The notes under the pieces were generated by a model. The model was not told the origin of the DNA. It saw only the letters and a program-made list of their open reading frames with translations, and made no database searches. A DNA stretch of 64,000 nt from Polaromonas sp. P2-4 (lineage in GTDB: Bacteria > Pseudomonadota > Gammaproteobacteria > Burkholderiales > Burkholderiaceae_C): assembly GCA_024703855.1 (NCBI GenBank), contig CP087965.1:504001-568000 (forward strand). The letters are read 5' to 3'. This document shows, one piece after another, positions 38,005 through 48,159 of this stretch. The stretch's first letter is position 1. Each line of letters opens with the position of its first letter. Position numbers and translations under genes: made by a program.

Positions 38005-39154
38005 TTATGCCGTGGCTGGCAGGCGCGGCAATCTCGCCGCAATGTCGCGCCAGGCTTGCTGTTCGGGCACGCCGGGTTTGCGGCTGCCAAAAAACATGGC
38101 CATCAGCTCGCCTTCGCCGTCAAACACCTCGACCTGATGTCACCACGCCGTCGGCCGTGGGTTTTCGCACAATCCAGGCGTTCTGGATCATGTCTTCACG
38201 CAGGTGCAGGTTGAAACCGGCATCCAGCACATTGATCCACTGCGCGGTGGGCGTGACCATGGGCTCGATGCGCTTGACGGGCCCGCTGTGAATCTGGATG
38301 CAGCCGCTACTGCTGACAAACACCATGATGGACGCGCCATCGAAGGCGGCCTCATTGAGTAGATTGCGCACGATGCCCGGCTCGGCGCGTTCTGGTGAAG
38401 CGCCCCTCCACCAGCCGGAAAGCCTGCTGGCGCTCGACGCCGAACTTGCTGATCAATCCGAAAAACTGGTGGGTGTCGGTCATCTCGCTCCAGCCTTGCG
38501 CCAGGCCTGCGGCGTCCAGTTCGGCATCGGGCGTGGGGGCTTGCTTGGCCGGCGCCGGCATGAACACATAGTTTTTGTCGGCATCGCTGAACTGGCTCAC
38601 GATGTCGTTGAAAGCCTCGCGGTCGGTCTCGGCGCGCACAAACACCTTGTGCACCGCCACGCCGTCGCGTCAAAAAACTGCAGGCTTTGCGACGGTGGAT
38701 TTGCCGCATCGTTGGCCGGCTCGTAGACCGCAAAGCCGGCATGCCAGCGGCTGAAAAACAGGCGCAGGTCAATGTCGTCGCCCAGCGCCAGGCCCATGTG
38801 GCCGGTGGCGTTGATGTTTTCGTAAATACCGGTTTTCTCGTGCACGGTGGACGCGTTGCGCGTCAGCGCCATCACCGGGCCGCACAGCTGCAGCGCTTGC
38901 AGCACCTCGACCCACGGCCCTTGCAAGGGTGTGGCCTTGAGGCCGTAGTCATGCATGCCGGCATGCGCCGCTATCGCCTGGCCCTCGCTTAGCCCCAGGC
39001 TTTCGGCTGCGTCTTTGGCACGCTTGCCGCTGCTGCGTGCGGCATTGAAAAGCGCACGCAAACTGGCGGCATTCAGGGCGGCCTTGTCTGAAGACGGCGC
39101 GGCTGAATGGGGTACGGCCAGGGGCCGGGTCTGGGTTTGAAGGACTGCGCTCAT
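38005..39154 (-). CDS. hmuS: hemin-degrading/heme-trafficking factor HmuS (HemS/ChuS family; three frameshifts)
   Basis: About 382 residues with two HemS-type repeats. The start MSAVLQTQTRPLAVPHSAAP at 39154 follows GGAGA and overlaps the upstream stop. First repeat: AHAGMHDYGLKATPLQGPWV, MALTRNASTVHEKTGIYENI, RLFFSRWHAGFAVYE. Second repeat: DTHQFFGLISKFGVERQQAF, FDGASIMVFVSSSGCIQIHS, GPVKRIEPMVTPTAQWINVL and DAGFNLHLREDMIQNAWIVR. The corrected C-terminus ends near QAWRDIAARLP with a stop at 38005-38007. Frame changes near 38665, 38395 and 38140. Cytosolic heme binding or breakdown after HmuTUV import. Confidence 0.85.
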
Positions 39155-39564
39155 TGAAGGGTCTCCGGGGTGGTGTGCCAAAGCACGCGGTGTTGATCGG
39201 GGTTGGGGGTATCGGCCATTGCGGGCCGGGCCGTGGCTTGGGGCACATCAGCAGGCGCCGCCTCACCCGATGCCTGCAGTTGCTGCAGTTGCTGCACCAA
39301 CCGAGACCACATGCCATGCAGGTTCATGGCCATGGCCTTGAACGCGGGGGCCGCTGCGGGGTGCAAGGTCAGCATGGACAGGTTGGCAACGATTTTTTTC
39401 GCCATCATTTCACGGTGTCCCTTGCAACAGCCCTGGGCATAACCGGTCATCAAGGCCAGCGTGCCTGCGAGCAGTGCTTCGGCACTGGGCAGCCCATGCG
39501 CCTGGTCGTCCTGCACATCCGGGTCGTTGATGCCATGGTCGGGAAAATTGGAATAAGGGCTCAT
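39151..39564 (-). CDS. conserved hypothetical protein in the heme-uptake operon
   Basis: An intact protein of 137 residues from ATG 39564 (MSPYSNFPDHGINDPDVQDD), chosen for GGAAC 5-6 bp upstream. The core is helical: SAEALLAGTLALMTGYAQGC, CKGHREMMAKKIVANLSMLT, ALKAMAMNL-like stretches and a Gln-rich tail (LVQQLQQLQASGEAAPADVP). It has a CC pair next to a His but no recognised family, signal peptide or membrane span. Its stop overlaps the hmuS start, so it is tightly coupled to hmuS and hmuR. A role in heme handling is guilt by association only. Confidence 0.7.
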   Translation of the reverse strand: MSPYSNFPDHGINDPDVQDDQAHGLPSAEALLAGTLALMTGYAQGCCKGHREMMAKKIVANLSMLTLHPAAAPAFKAMAMNLHGMWSRLVQQLQQLQASGEAAPADVPQATARPAMADTPNPDQHRVLWHTTPETLQ

Positions 39565-39603
39565 GGGCGTTCCTTTCATGAAGTGAAACAAGACAAATCA
39601 GGA

Positions 39604-41821
39604 TCAGAAATCAGCCACCAGCGACACATTGAAGTGGCGCCCCGGCTGGGTGTAGGCATCGGCCACCAGCGAGGTGGCGGCCAGGCCGCGCACGTCAGAC
39701 CAGTTCCAGTATTTCTTGTCAGTCAGGTTGGCAATGCCGGCGTTGACGCGCAGCTTTTTGCTGATGCGCCACTGGCCGCTCAGGTCCAGCGTGGTGGCTG
39801 CGGGCACAAGGAATTGCGTCGCAGGTGCGGCCACAAACACATCACCGCTTTTCTTGGCTGAATGCCGGCTGGCATCCAGGCGCACATCCCAGGCGGCGGT
39901 TTCATATTTCACGCCCACATGAAGCTTGGCCGGGTCAATCGAGTTGAGGGGGCGGCCCGTGGTTTTGTCTTTGCCGCGCGTTTGCCCGTAGCTGAACGGC
40001 GTGGTGAGCCTGCCGCCAGCCACCTGGCCCCAGTCCATATTGCCCTTCACTTCAAAACCGCTGATGGTGGCGTTACCCACGTTGATGGACTGGAACACCG
40101 TCGGGTTGCCCACCACGCCCGCGCCGCCCACGGTCACACTGTCTTCAATCAGGTTGTTGAACTTGCCGGTGAAGGCCGCCACATCAAGCGAGAGGCGGTC
40201 CAGGCGGCCACGCACGCCGACTTCAAAGTTTTTGCTTTTCTCGGGCTTGAGATTGGGGTTGGAAATGGTTTTGTAGAACTGCGTGACGTTCTCAAAAAAA
40301 CCATTGAGCTGGCTGGCGTTGGGCGCTCGGAAACCGCTGGCGTAGTTGCCAAACACACTCCACTCGGGCGTGGCCCGGTACAACACACCCAGCTTGGGCG
40401 ACACCGCCGAGCCCGACAGCGAAGCCGCCGGCGCTACAAAACCCGCCTGGCTCGCGGCGAGCTTGAACTGGTCCAGGCGCACACCCGGTGTGATGCTCCA
40501 ACTGTTGCTGATGAATTCATCCTGCACATACAAGGCGCTGCTGGTCTCTTTGGTGTCCGGGAAGCGCTTGAGCGGGAAAGGTCTCACCGGCCGCCGGCAC
40601 CTGGCCGGTTTGCAGGTTGATGATGTCGGCCTGCGCGTAATCAAAGCCGTAGGTGATTTTTTGCGACCAGTCGGCTGACATGCGAAGGGTTTTGTCGGCC
40701 TGGATGCCGGCCTGCCAGGTGCGCTCGTCATAAGTCATGTCGCGCACCCGGTCGAGGGACGTGTTGCGGTCTTCGAAGGTGTACTGGCGCGCGGCGGCGT
40801 CCTGGTAGCTCAACACCGTCTGCAGGTTGTCGGCCAGCAGGCTTTGCACCTTGTAGCGCGTCCCAGGTCAGGCGGGTGCGCTCGGCGGTCGTCAGCGCAT
40901 CGCCTTTCAACACCTGAATTGGCCGCCAGCGGCGGCTTGGCGCGCCTTGAGCAAATCGTATTCAGACTTTTTCTCGACATGCTCCAGGGTCAGCACATGC
41001 TTTTGCGTGCCATTGGGTTTGAGCACCACCTTGGCCAGCAAGGCATTGGCGCGGTCGGTTTGCGGGTTGGGCCGGGTGCGGTCCACGTTGGCCGACTCGT
41101 TCGTGCCTTTGTTGTCCAGCTCTTTGCCGTGGTGCGTGGAGGCCGAGATCAGCCACTCCAGCGACTCATTGACACGCCCGGCCACCGTGCCACTGACCGA
41201 CACGCCGTCGTTGTCGCCGCTGTAGCTGGTGGAGGCACGCCCGCCAAGGGTTTTGCCTTCTGTCAGAAAATCAGCCGGCTCGTGGGTGATGAAGTTGACC
41301 AGCCCGGCCAAGCCGTCGGAGCCATACAGCACGGAGGACGGGCCACGGATGATCTCGATGCGCTTGAGTAAATCGAGGGAAAACGAGTCGCGGCCAAACG
41401 CAAAGCTGCTGAACACATAGCTGCGCGGCGCGCGAATGCCATCGACGAGCAGCAGCACCCGGTTGCCATCCAGCCCGCGGATGTTGAAGCCGGCATTGCC
41501 ATCACGCCCGTCACTGCTGCCGCCCACCAGCCCGAAGCGTGCCGGGGCGCGTTTGACTGAGACATTGGGCAGATTTTTGGCCACGTCACGGATGTCGAGC
41601 ATCTGCCCTTCTTCAATGTCTTTGGCGTTGATGACATCCACCGACATGGGCAAATCGTCGCTCAACTGCTCATTGCGCGAGCCGCTGATCACGACTTCTT
41701 TCAATGCCGTGTTGAGCGCAACAGTCTGCGCATGCGCCGCAAAAACAGTCCCGCACGCCAGCGCGATGAGACAGGAAACTTCGCGCAAGGCGAAACCGGG
41801 ATGAAAAGAAGTAGATGCCAC
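39604..41821 (-). CDS. hmuR: TonB-dependent heme/hemoglobin outer-membrane receptor HmuR (three frameshifts)
   Basis: About 740 residues. The plug has VVISGSRNEQLSDDLPMSVD (TonB-box region), GNAGFNIRGLDGNRVLLLVD and RGPSSVLYGSDGLAGLVNFI. The barrel includes SALYVQDEFISNSWSITPGV, FGNYASGFRAPNASQLNGFF (FRAP motif) and NPNLKPEKSKNFEVGVRG (NPDL-like), and it ends in the C-terminal Phe of VSLVADF. FRAP/NPDL boxes mark heme receptors. Frame changes near 40915, 40860 and 40580. The start is uncertain: GTG 41821 just upstream of the signal peptide (SCLIALACGTVFAAHAQ) is preferred because earlier codons overlap the promoter. Confidence 0.87.
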
Positions 41822-41918
41822 GAGCTGCCCAAAAAACGGGGGAGTTAAGGGCTCGCTGCTGGCCTGCACGGGCAAAAAGCCCGGAGCGGCACGGTGTGGC
41901 TGGCTCAAAAGTGAGGCC

Positions 41919-41946
41919 AGTATATGCGAATAATTCTCATTTGCAA
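41919..41946 (-). promoter_or_regulatory. hmuR promoter overlapped by a Fur-box-like sequence
   Basis: On the minus strand TTGCAA (41941-41946) and TATACT (41919-41924) are 16 bp apart. TGAGAATTATTCGCA (41925-41939) between them matches the 7-1-7 Fur consensus TGATAATNATTATCA at 11 of 14 positions, so Fur-Fe would block the promoter. Confidence 0.65.
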
Positions 41947-41970
41947 TGAATAACCGCAAGCGATACGCAG

Positions 41971-42010
41971 AATTGATAGCGGCAATTTTATTAATAGCCA
42001 ATAGCTATCA
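41971..42010 (+). repeat. dispersed palindromic repeat, copy F (degenerate)
   Basis: TTGATAGCGGCAATTTTATT, then AATAGCCAATAGCTATCAA: two overlapping ATAGC/GCTAT units in the hmuR-ahpC divergent region, without the GCGCCCGT tail. Confidence 0.5.
41994..42008 (+). promoter_or_regulatory. OxyR-like dyad upstream of ahpC
   Basis: ATAGCCAATAGCTAT fits the OxyR half-unit ATAGnTnnnAnCTAT except for one position, 72 bp before the ahpC start. ahpC is a classic OxyR target. A second unit at the usual spacing is not visible, and the match sits inside the ATAGC-rich repeat copy F, so chance is possible. Confidence 0.4.
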
Positions 42011-42079
42011 AGTAATGCAACTCAAAAGACATATACTATCGTCTCGAACATTTTTTTAACCACCCAATAGAAAGCCGAC

Positions 42080-42653
42080 ATGTCCCTGATCAACACAGAA
42101 ATCATTCCGTTTAAAGCCACTGCGTACCACAACGGCAAATTCGTGCCTGTGAGCAACGAGAACTTCAAGGGCCATTGGTCCGTCGTGGTGTTCTACCCGG
42201 CCGACTTCACTTTCGTCTGCCCCACCGAACTGGGCGACCTGGCCGACCATTACGCAGAATTCCAGAAGCTGGGCGTCCAGATTTACGGCGTATCGACCGA
42301 CACCCACTTCACGCACAAGGCCTGGCACGACACCTCGGAGACCATTGCCAAGGTGAAGTACCCGCTGATCGGCGACCCGAGCCAGCAACTGTCGCGCGCC
42401 TTCCAGGTGCTGATCGAAGAAGGTGAAGACGCAGGCCTGGCCTACCGCGGCACCTTTGTGATCGACCCCGAAGGCAAGATCAAGACCATCGAAGTGCACG
42501 ACAACGGCATTGGCCGCGACGCTGCCGAGCTGCTGCGCCGCGTGAAAGCTGCCCAGTACGTGGCCGCCCACCCCGGTGAAGTCTGCCCCTGCCAAATGGA
42601 CCGAAGGCGCCGAAACGCTGAAGCCTTCGTTCGACCTCGTCGGCAAGATCTAA
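42080..42653 (+). CDS. ahpC: alkyl hydroperoxide reductase subunit C (one frameshift at the C-terminus)
   Basis: A 2-Cys peroxiredoxin of about 190 residues. The peroxidatic cysteine is in YPADFTFVCPTELGDLAD; VSTDTHFTHKAWHDTSETIA and YRGTFVIDPEGKIKTIEVHD are AhpC-typical. The resolving cysteine is in HPGEVCP, and immediately after it an extra C near 42590 shifts the frame. Corrected, it ends AKWTEGAETLKPSFDLVGKI with a stop at 42651-42653. Partner of AhpF, next gene downstream. It detoxifies H2O2 and organic peroxides in the cytosol. Confidence 0.93.
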
Positions 42654-42672
42654 ACACCTCCTCATGCGCCAC

Positions 42673-42700
42673 GGCCCGGGCGCTTGCGCCTGGGCCTTTT
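42673..42700 (+). terminator. terminator after ahpC (first of two)
   Basis: GGCCCGGGCGC-TTGC-GCCTGGGCC stem followed by TTTT, 20 bp after the ahpC stop. Confidence 0.7.
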
Positions 42701-42707
42701 GCATTAA

Positions 42708-42737
42708 GCCGGGCGCGTTGATGTCCCGGGCTTTTTT
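42708..42737 (+). terminator. terminator-like hairpin before ahpF (second of two)
   Basis: CCGGG...CCCGG with a long loop followed by CTTTTTT, directly downstream of the first hairpin and 30 bp before ahpF. Together they may make ahpF a low-level read-through product of ahpC transcription. Confidence 0.55.
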
Positions 42738-42769
42738 GTTCCTCCTTTTGAATTGAATGTGAGTCCGCC

Positions 42770-44343
42770 ATGCTCGACGCCAGTACCAAAGCCCAACTGA
42801 AAGGCTACCTCGAACGCGCCTCGCAAGCGATCGAAATCGTTGCCTCGCTCGACGACAGCAAGGCCTCGGGCAAGCTGCAGTCGCTGCTGAAGGACATCAC
42901 GGACTCCTCGCCGCTGGTCAAGGTCACCGAAAGCCGCGGTGACAACCAGCGCAAACCTTCTTTCTCGGTCAACCGCCCCGGCGAAAACCACGGCCCGCGT
43001 TTTGCCGGCCTGCCCATGGGCCATGAATTCACCTCGCTAGTCCTCGCGCTGCTGCAGGTCGGCGGCTACCCGCCCAAAGTCGACGACGCGGTGCTGCAGC
43101 AGATTCTGCGCGCTCGACGGCGACTTCGAGTTTGAGATTTATGTATCGCTGACCTGCCACAGCTGCCCCGACGTGGTACAGGCACTCAACCTGATGGCGG
43201 TGCAGAACCCGCGCATCAAGACCACCATGATTGACGGCGCGCTGTTCCAGGACGAAGTCAAGGAACGCCAGATCATGGCGGTTCCGACTGTCTTTTTGAA
43301 CGGCACCGAATTCAGCCAGGGCCGCATGAGCCTGGAAGAAATCCTCGCCAAAATCGACACCAGCGGCGTGGAGCGCGAAGCCAAAAAAATTAACGGCAAA
43401 GAGGCCTTCGACATGTTGATCGTCGGCGGCGGCCCTGCCGGTGCTGCGGCCGCCGTGTATGCCGCGCGCAAAGGCATCCGCACCGGCGTCGCCTCAGAGC
43501 GATTCGGCGGCCAGACGCTCGACACGATGGGCATTGAAAACTTCATCTCGATCAAGGAAACCGAAGGCCCTGAAGTTTGCGCTGGCGCTTGAAGAGCATG
43601 TGCGCCACTACGATGTGGACATCATGAACCTGCAGCGGGCCAAGGCGCTTGTCCCGAACAGCGGGCCGGGCAAGGACCTGATCGAGATCCAGCTTGAAAG
43701 CGGCGCCTCGCTCAAAAGCAAATCGGTCGTCATTTCGACCGGTGCACGCTGGCGCAACATCAACGTGCCCGGCGAGCAGGAATACAAGAACAAGGGTGTC
43801 GCCTATTGCCCACACTGCGATGGCCCGCTGTTCAAGGGCAAGCGCGTCGCGGTGATTGGCGGCGGTAACTCGGGCGTCGAGGCGGCGATTGACCTGGCCG
43901 GCATCGTCGGCCATGTGACGCTGATCGAGTTCGACACCGCGCTGCGTGCCGATGCGGTGCTGCAGCGCAAGCTCACCAGCCTGAAGAACGTGACGGTGTT
44001 CACCAACGCGCAAACCACTGAAATCACCGGCGACCAGACCGTCAACGGCCTGGTCTTTAAAGACTGCGCCAACGGAGAGTTGCACAAGGTGGAACTCGAA
44101 GGCGTTTTTGTGCAGATCGGACTGGTGCCCAACACCGACTGGCTCAAGGGCGTAGTCGAATTGTCGAAGCACGGCGAGATTGTGGTCGATGCCAAGGGTC
44201 AGACCTCGGTGCCGGGTGTCTTTGCAGCCGGTGATGCGACGACCGTGCCGTTCAAGCAGATCATCATTGCGGCTGGCGACGGTGCCAAGGCAGCGCTCAG
44301 CGCCTTTGATCACCTGATTCGCACGTCGGCTCCGGCGGGCTGA
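42770..44343 (+). CDS. ahpF: alkyl hydroperoxide reductase subunit F (two frameshifts)
   Basis: NADH- and FAD-dependent reductase of AhpC, about 524 residues. The N-terminal tandem thioredoxin-like domain has the CxxC in [20 protein letters not shown]. The FAD domain starts [20 protein letters not shown], the second redox-active pair is [20 protein letters not shown], the NADH motif is [19 protein letters not shown] and it ends [20 protein letters not shown]. Frame changes near 43115 (DGDFEF region) and near 43570 (EGPKL). Both restore the family sequence with single bases. Confidence 0.92.
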
Positions 44344-44469
44344 AACAGAACGCCTATCACTTGCATTCGCCCTCAGAACGGCGGCAAAGGGTTATCGTTT
44401 TTTTGCTTGTCCAATACGGCCAGCCTGCAGACAATCAGTGCATTCAAAACAACCAAGAAGGATTTCCCC

Positions 44470-44946
44470 ATGAAAGGCGACCCCCAAGTCATTGTCCACC
44501 TGCAGGCCCAGCTTAAAAACGAGCTGACGGCCATCAACCAGTACTTTTTGCACTACCGCATGTACAAGCACTGGGGCCTGGACAAGCTGGCCAAGAAGGA
44601 ATACGAAGAATCCATCGGCGAGATGAAGCACGCCGACAAGCTGATGGACCGCATCTTCATGCTCGACGGCCTGCCGAATCTGCAGGACCTGAGCAAGCTG
44701 CTGGTCGGCGAAGACGTGCCCGAAATCCTGAACTGCGACCTCAAGGCCGAGCAAGGCGCCCAGGCCACCATCAAGGACGGCATTGCCCATTGCGAAAGCG
44801 TGCGTGACTATGTCTCACGCGACCTGCTGCAGGAAATCCTCGACGACACCGAAGAGCACATCGACTTTCTGGAAACCCAGATTGAGCTGGTGGCGAAAGT
44901 CGGCATCCAGAACTACTTGCAAAGCCAGATGGGCGAGCTCGGCTGA
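44470..44946 (+). CDS. bfr: bacterioferritin
   Basis: An intact 158-residue ferritin-like four-helix protein. ATG 44470 follows AAGGATTTCCCC. Ferroxidase ligands fit the family: Glu18 in LKNELTAINQYFLHYRMY, Glu51 and His54 in GEMKHADKLMDRIFMLDG, and the C-terminal pair in DDTEEHIDFLETQIELVAKV. Met in ADKLMDRI is the heme-ligand position of true bacterioferritin. It stores iron as ferric mineral; the partner ferredoxin Bfd is encoded at 58859. It follows ahpF but has its own gap of about 125 bp, so it may have its own promoter. Confidence 0.95.
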   Translation: MKGDPQVIVHLQAQLKNELTAINQYFLHYRMYKHWGLDKLAKKEYEESIGEMKHADKLMDRIFMLDGLPNLQDLSKLLVGEDVPEILNCDLKAEQGAQATIKDGIAHCESVRDYVSRDLLQEILDDTEEHIDFLETQIELVAKVGIQNYLQSQMGELG

Positions 44947-44968
44947 TCGTCCGCTTCTTGCCCAGGAA

Positions 44969-44991
44969 AACCAGCTTCGGCTGGTTTTTTT
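44969..44991 (+). terminator. rho-independent terminator after bfr
   Basis: AACCAGC-TTCG-GCTGGTT with a UUCG tetraloop and a run of seven T, 22 bp after the bfr stop. Confidence 0.88.
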
Positions 44992-45001
44992 GCGCCACAA
45001 A

Positions 45002-45016
45002 CGATAACGATTCTCA
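45002..45016 (+). promoter_or_regulatory. Fur box upstream of the siderophore receptor operon
   Basis: CGATAACGATTCTCA matches the 7-1-7 Fur consensus at about 11 of 14 positions. A TACAAT hexamer at 45026-45031 is a plausible -10. The next gene is a TonB-dependent siderophore receptor, a typical Fur target. Confidence 0.68.
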
Positions 45017-45102
45017 TTGCCAGGTTACAATGCACACTTTCGCCAGCCACCAACTTGTCGAGTTGAAGCCAGCCAGCAACCCGCCTGAGCCTGAGCTTCA
45101 CC

Positions 45103-47313
45103 GTGACTGTCTACACCTGCTTTTTCCCTCGCTTTTCTCAATCAAATCTATCTGCAGCCCCCGCCAAACGTGCGCGAGCAGCTAGCAAATTTGTAGCAAC
45201 TTTTGCCCTCACGCCACTGGCGCTGTGCGCCGCGCAGTTGGCTAGCGCGCAAACGCTGCCCACCGTCACGATCCGGGCAGACGCTGAACAAGGCTACTCC
45301 CCGGCCTCCAGCAGCACCGCCACCAAGAGCAGCGCGCTGCTGCTGACATCCCGCAATCGGTCAACGTGGTGCCGGGCCAGTTGCTGCGCGACCAGGCCGC
45401 GCGATCGATGGAAGACGCGCTGCGCAACGTGCCCGGCGTAGCGATGAGCAGCGGCGACGGCCAACGCGACCAGGTGGTCATTCGCGGCTTCTCGGCCATT
45501 ACCGACCAGTTTGTCGATGGCGTGCGCGATGACGCGCTGTACTTTCGCGACCTGTCCAACATCGAGCGGGTGGAAGTGCTCAAGGGCCCCTCGGCCGTGC
45601 TGTACGGGCGCGGCTCCTCGGGCGGGCTGATCAACCGCATCACCAAGAAACCCAAATTTGGTGAAACCTCGGGCGAGGTGGGCTTAAGCCTGGGCAGCCA
45701 CAGCCTCAAGCGCGTCGAGGCCGACGTGAACACGCCGCTGGGCGAGTCCGCCGCGTTCCGCCTGAACGTGGCGCGCGAAGACTCGGGTAGCTACCGCGAC
45801 CAGCAGTTCGTAGACCGCTACAGCTTTGCGCCCTCGCTGGCCCTGAAGCTGGGTAGCCAGACCAACCTGCTGCTGCAGTACACCAAGGCGCGCGACCAGC
45901 GCGTGACGGACTTCGGCATTCCCGCGCTGAACGGCCGGCCCGTCGATGTGCCGGCCAGCACCTACTACGGCTCGGGCAACGCCCGGCGCGACGACACCAG
46001 CACCAGCCAGGTGCAGTCCGTGACCGCCACGTTGAATCATCGCTTCAACGACGCCTTCAGCGTGCGCAACATCAGCCGCTACTACAGCTACGAACTGGAC
46101 CGCTACAACACCCTGCCCGGCGGCACCACCGATCCGGTGGCGCTGACCGTGGGGCGCACCCGCAGCATCGTCCTGCGCGATGAATCGGGCTGGTTCAACC
46201 AGACCGACTTCACCTACAAGAACACCTTGGGCGGCTTCAAGCAGGAGTGGCTGTTCGGCCTGGAGCTGGGCCAGCAGAAACGCCGGTCCGAGTCGATCTC
46301 GGGTGGCACGGTGGACCGGGTGTCGCTGTTCAACCCCGGACGCGTGGTGCCGCCGGCCCTTTCGGCGGCCAGCTTCACGGCCGACAGCGCCATCCCGAAT
46401 CACACCCGGCAGGACATCATGGGCCTGTACCTGCAAGACCAGATCACCCTGGCCCAGGACTGGAAGGCGTTGGCCGGCGTGCGCTACGACGAGTTCAAGC
46501 AAGACACCCGCTGGGACCTGCAAGCTCAGCCCGCTGGCCCGTACCGACCGCAGCTTCAGCCCGCGCGCCGGCCTGGTCTGGCAGCCGTCAGACGTACAGT
46601 CTTACTACCTGTCGTACAGCCGCTCGTTCCAGCCCTCGGCCGAGGCCTTTGCGCTGGCGGCCAACAATGCGGGCAACGAACCCGAGATCACCCGCAATGT
46701 CGAAATCGGCACCAAGCTCGATTTTCTGGACGGCGCGCTCAGCGTGACGGCCGCGCTGTTCAACCTGCAGCGCAGCAACATCAAGAACACCAACCCGGCC
46801 AACCCGGCGCTGCAGATCAATGTGGGCACGCAACGCACCAACGGCCTGGAGCTGACCGCCAACGGCCGGCTGCCCGGCCGCTGGGACGTGAGCGCTGGCT
46901 ATGCCTTCCTGGACGGCAAGATGGTCGAGTCCATCGCCACCGCCACGACATCGCAGTTGCCCATCGTGGCGGTGCCGTCGCTGGGCAAGGTGGCGGCACT
47001 CACGCCGCGCCACTCTGCGTTTGTCTGGGCCATGAAGGACCTGGGCGACTTCATGGGGGGCGGCTTCAGCCTGGGCGGCGGCCTCAACTACGTGGGCGAG
47101 CGCTTCACGTCCCTCACCAACCGGGTCACCCTGCCGTCCTACCTGACGGCCGACCTGGCCGGCAGCTACAAGACCGGCCGCTATGAGGTGGGTGTGAACC
47201 TGAAGAACGTCACCAACAAAAAACACTTCGTCTCTGCCCACGGCAGCCACGACAACCTGATCCTGCCCGGCCCGCCGCGTGAGTTGCAAGTGGCGCTGCG
47301 CGTGAAGTTCTGA
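45103..47313 (+). CDS. TonB-dependent siderophore receptor (two frameshifts)
   Basis: About 736 residues, FhuE/Fiu-like group. A signal peptide region (KFVATFALTPLALCAAQLAS, AQ) is followed by the TonB-box area LPTVTIRA. Plug motifs: DIPQSVNVVPGQLLRDQAAR, ALRNVPGVAMSSGDGQRDQV, VIRGFSAITDQFVDGVRDDA and KGPSAVLYGRGSSGGLINRI. The barrel includes YYLSYSRSFQPSAEAFALAA and ends NLKNVTNKKHFVSA...LQVALRVKF with a terminal Phe. Frame changes near 45345 and 46530. The GTG at 45103 is the most likely start; an ATG at 45030 lies in another frame. First gene of an iron-regulated unit running at least through DUF3325. Confidence 0.88.
45179..45200 (+). repeat. possible dispersed palindromic repeat, copy G (core only)
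   Basis: Only the inverted core GCTAGCAAATTTGTAGC is present, inside the signal-peptide coding region of the receptor (residues SKFVATF). Similar to the core of copy J, without the downstream blocks. Confidence 0.35.
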
Positions 47314-47431
47314 ACTATTGGTAACCCCTTTCCGCCCCTTCATGTTTCTGGAACTTCATAACCCGTAACACCCTTCCCGCCTTCGCTTATCCGGGTTATC
47401 CCCTGTGATTTTTAAAATTTAGGACTTATCA

Positions 47432-48159
47432 ATGGAAATCGAATTTGCACGCATGGGTATCGTGTACCTGCACCTTATCGCCTGCTGCGTAGCAATTGGC
47501 CTTGTTCTGACCAGTGACATTGCCATGGTCAAACAGCTCTTCAAGGCCGATCCGGCCGACCGGCTTGACTCCAAGCACCTGTCAGAGCTGCAGACAACCG
47601 TGTCCCGTGCGCTGATTGCGCTGTGGATCACCGGAGTGGCCATCATTTCGCTGGACGCCTCCATCAAGGGCTGGGGTTATTTCGCCAATCCAAAATTACA
47701 GTCCAAGATAGCGATCGTGACCTTGCTGACGGTGAACGGCTTTGCGCTGCACAAATACGTGCTGCCGCTGATGCAAAAAGCGGGCTCGCTGCTCAAGCTG
47801 TCGTTCAACCAGCGCATGTTGGCCATCTTTACCGGCGCGGTGTCGGGCGTCTCCTGGTTCTATGCCGCCATGCTGGGCATTGGCCGTCCGCTCAACTGGA
47901 AGTACTCGCTGCTCGAGATCCTGGCGGCTTACCCGGTGCTGATCGTCGGGGGGTTTGTCTCCATGGCGCTGCTCACGGCCTGGTCCCAGCGCAAGTCCAG
48001 CGCTACGTGCCGGAGGTCAAGCACGCCGACGACGCGGGCGAGCGCGGCGCAGAGAAGTACGACCGCGCCAGCTACGTGACCTCACTCACCGTGATGCAGT
48101 CAGAAGGCCTGGCCGCCCTGCCCGCCGCCCCTGCGGCCGCGCCGAACAAGATGAACTGA
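47432..48159 (+). CDS. multi-span membrane protein of unknown function in the siderophore operon (one frameshift)
   Basis: About 242 residues starting MEIEFARMGIVYLHLIACCV. Five or six hydrophobic segments can be seen, for example LIALWITGVAIISLDASI, KIAIVTLLTVNGFALHKYVL and LAAYPVLIVGGFVSMALLTA. Histidines at YLHLIA and LHKYVL sit in or next to spans and could bind heme or metal, but no family was recognised. Past about 47990 the corrected C-terminus is a soluble tail (QRYVPEVKHADDAGERG...). Its stop overlaps the DUF3649 ATG (TGATG). Co-regulation with the receptor suggests an accessory role in iron acquisition. Confidence 0.7.
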
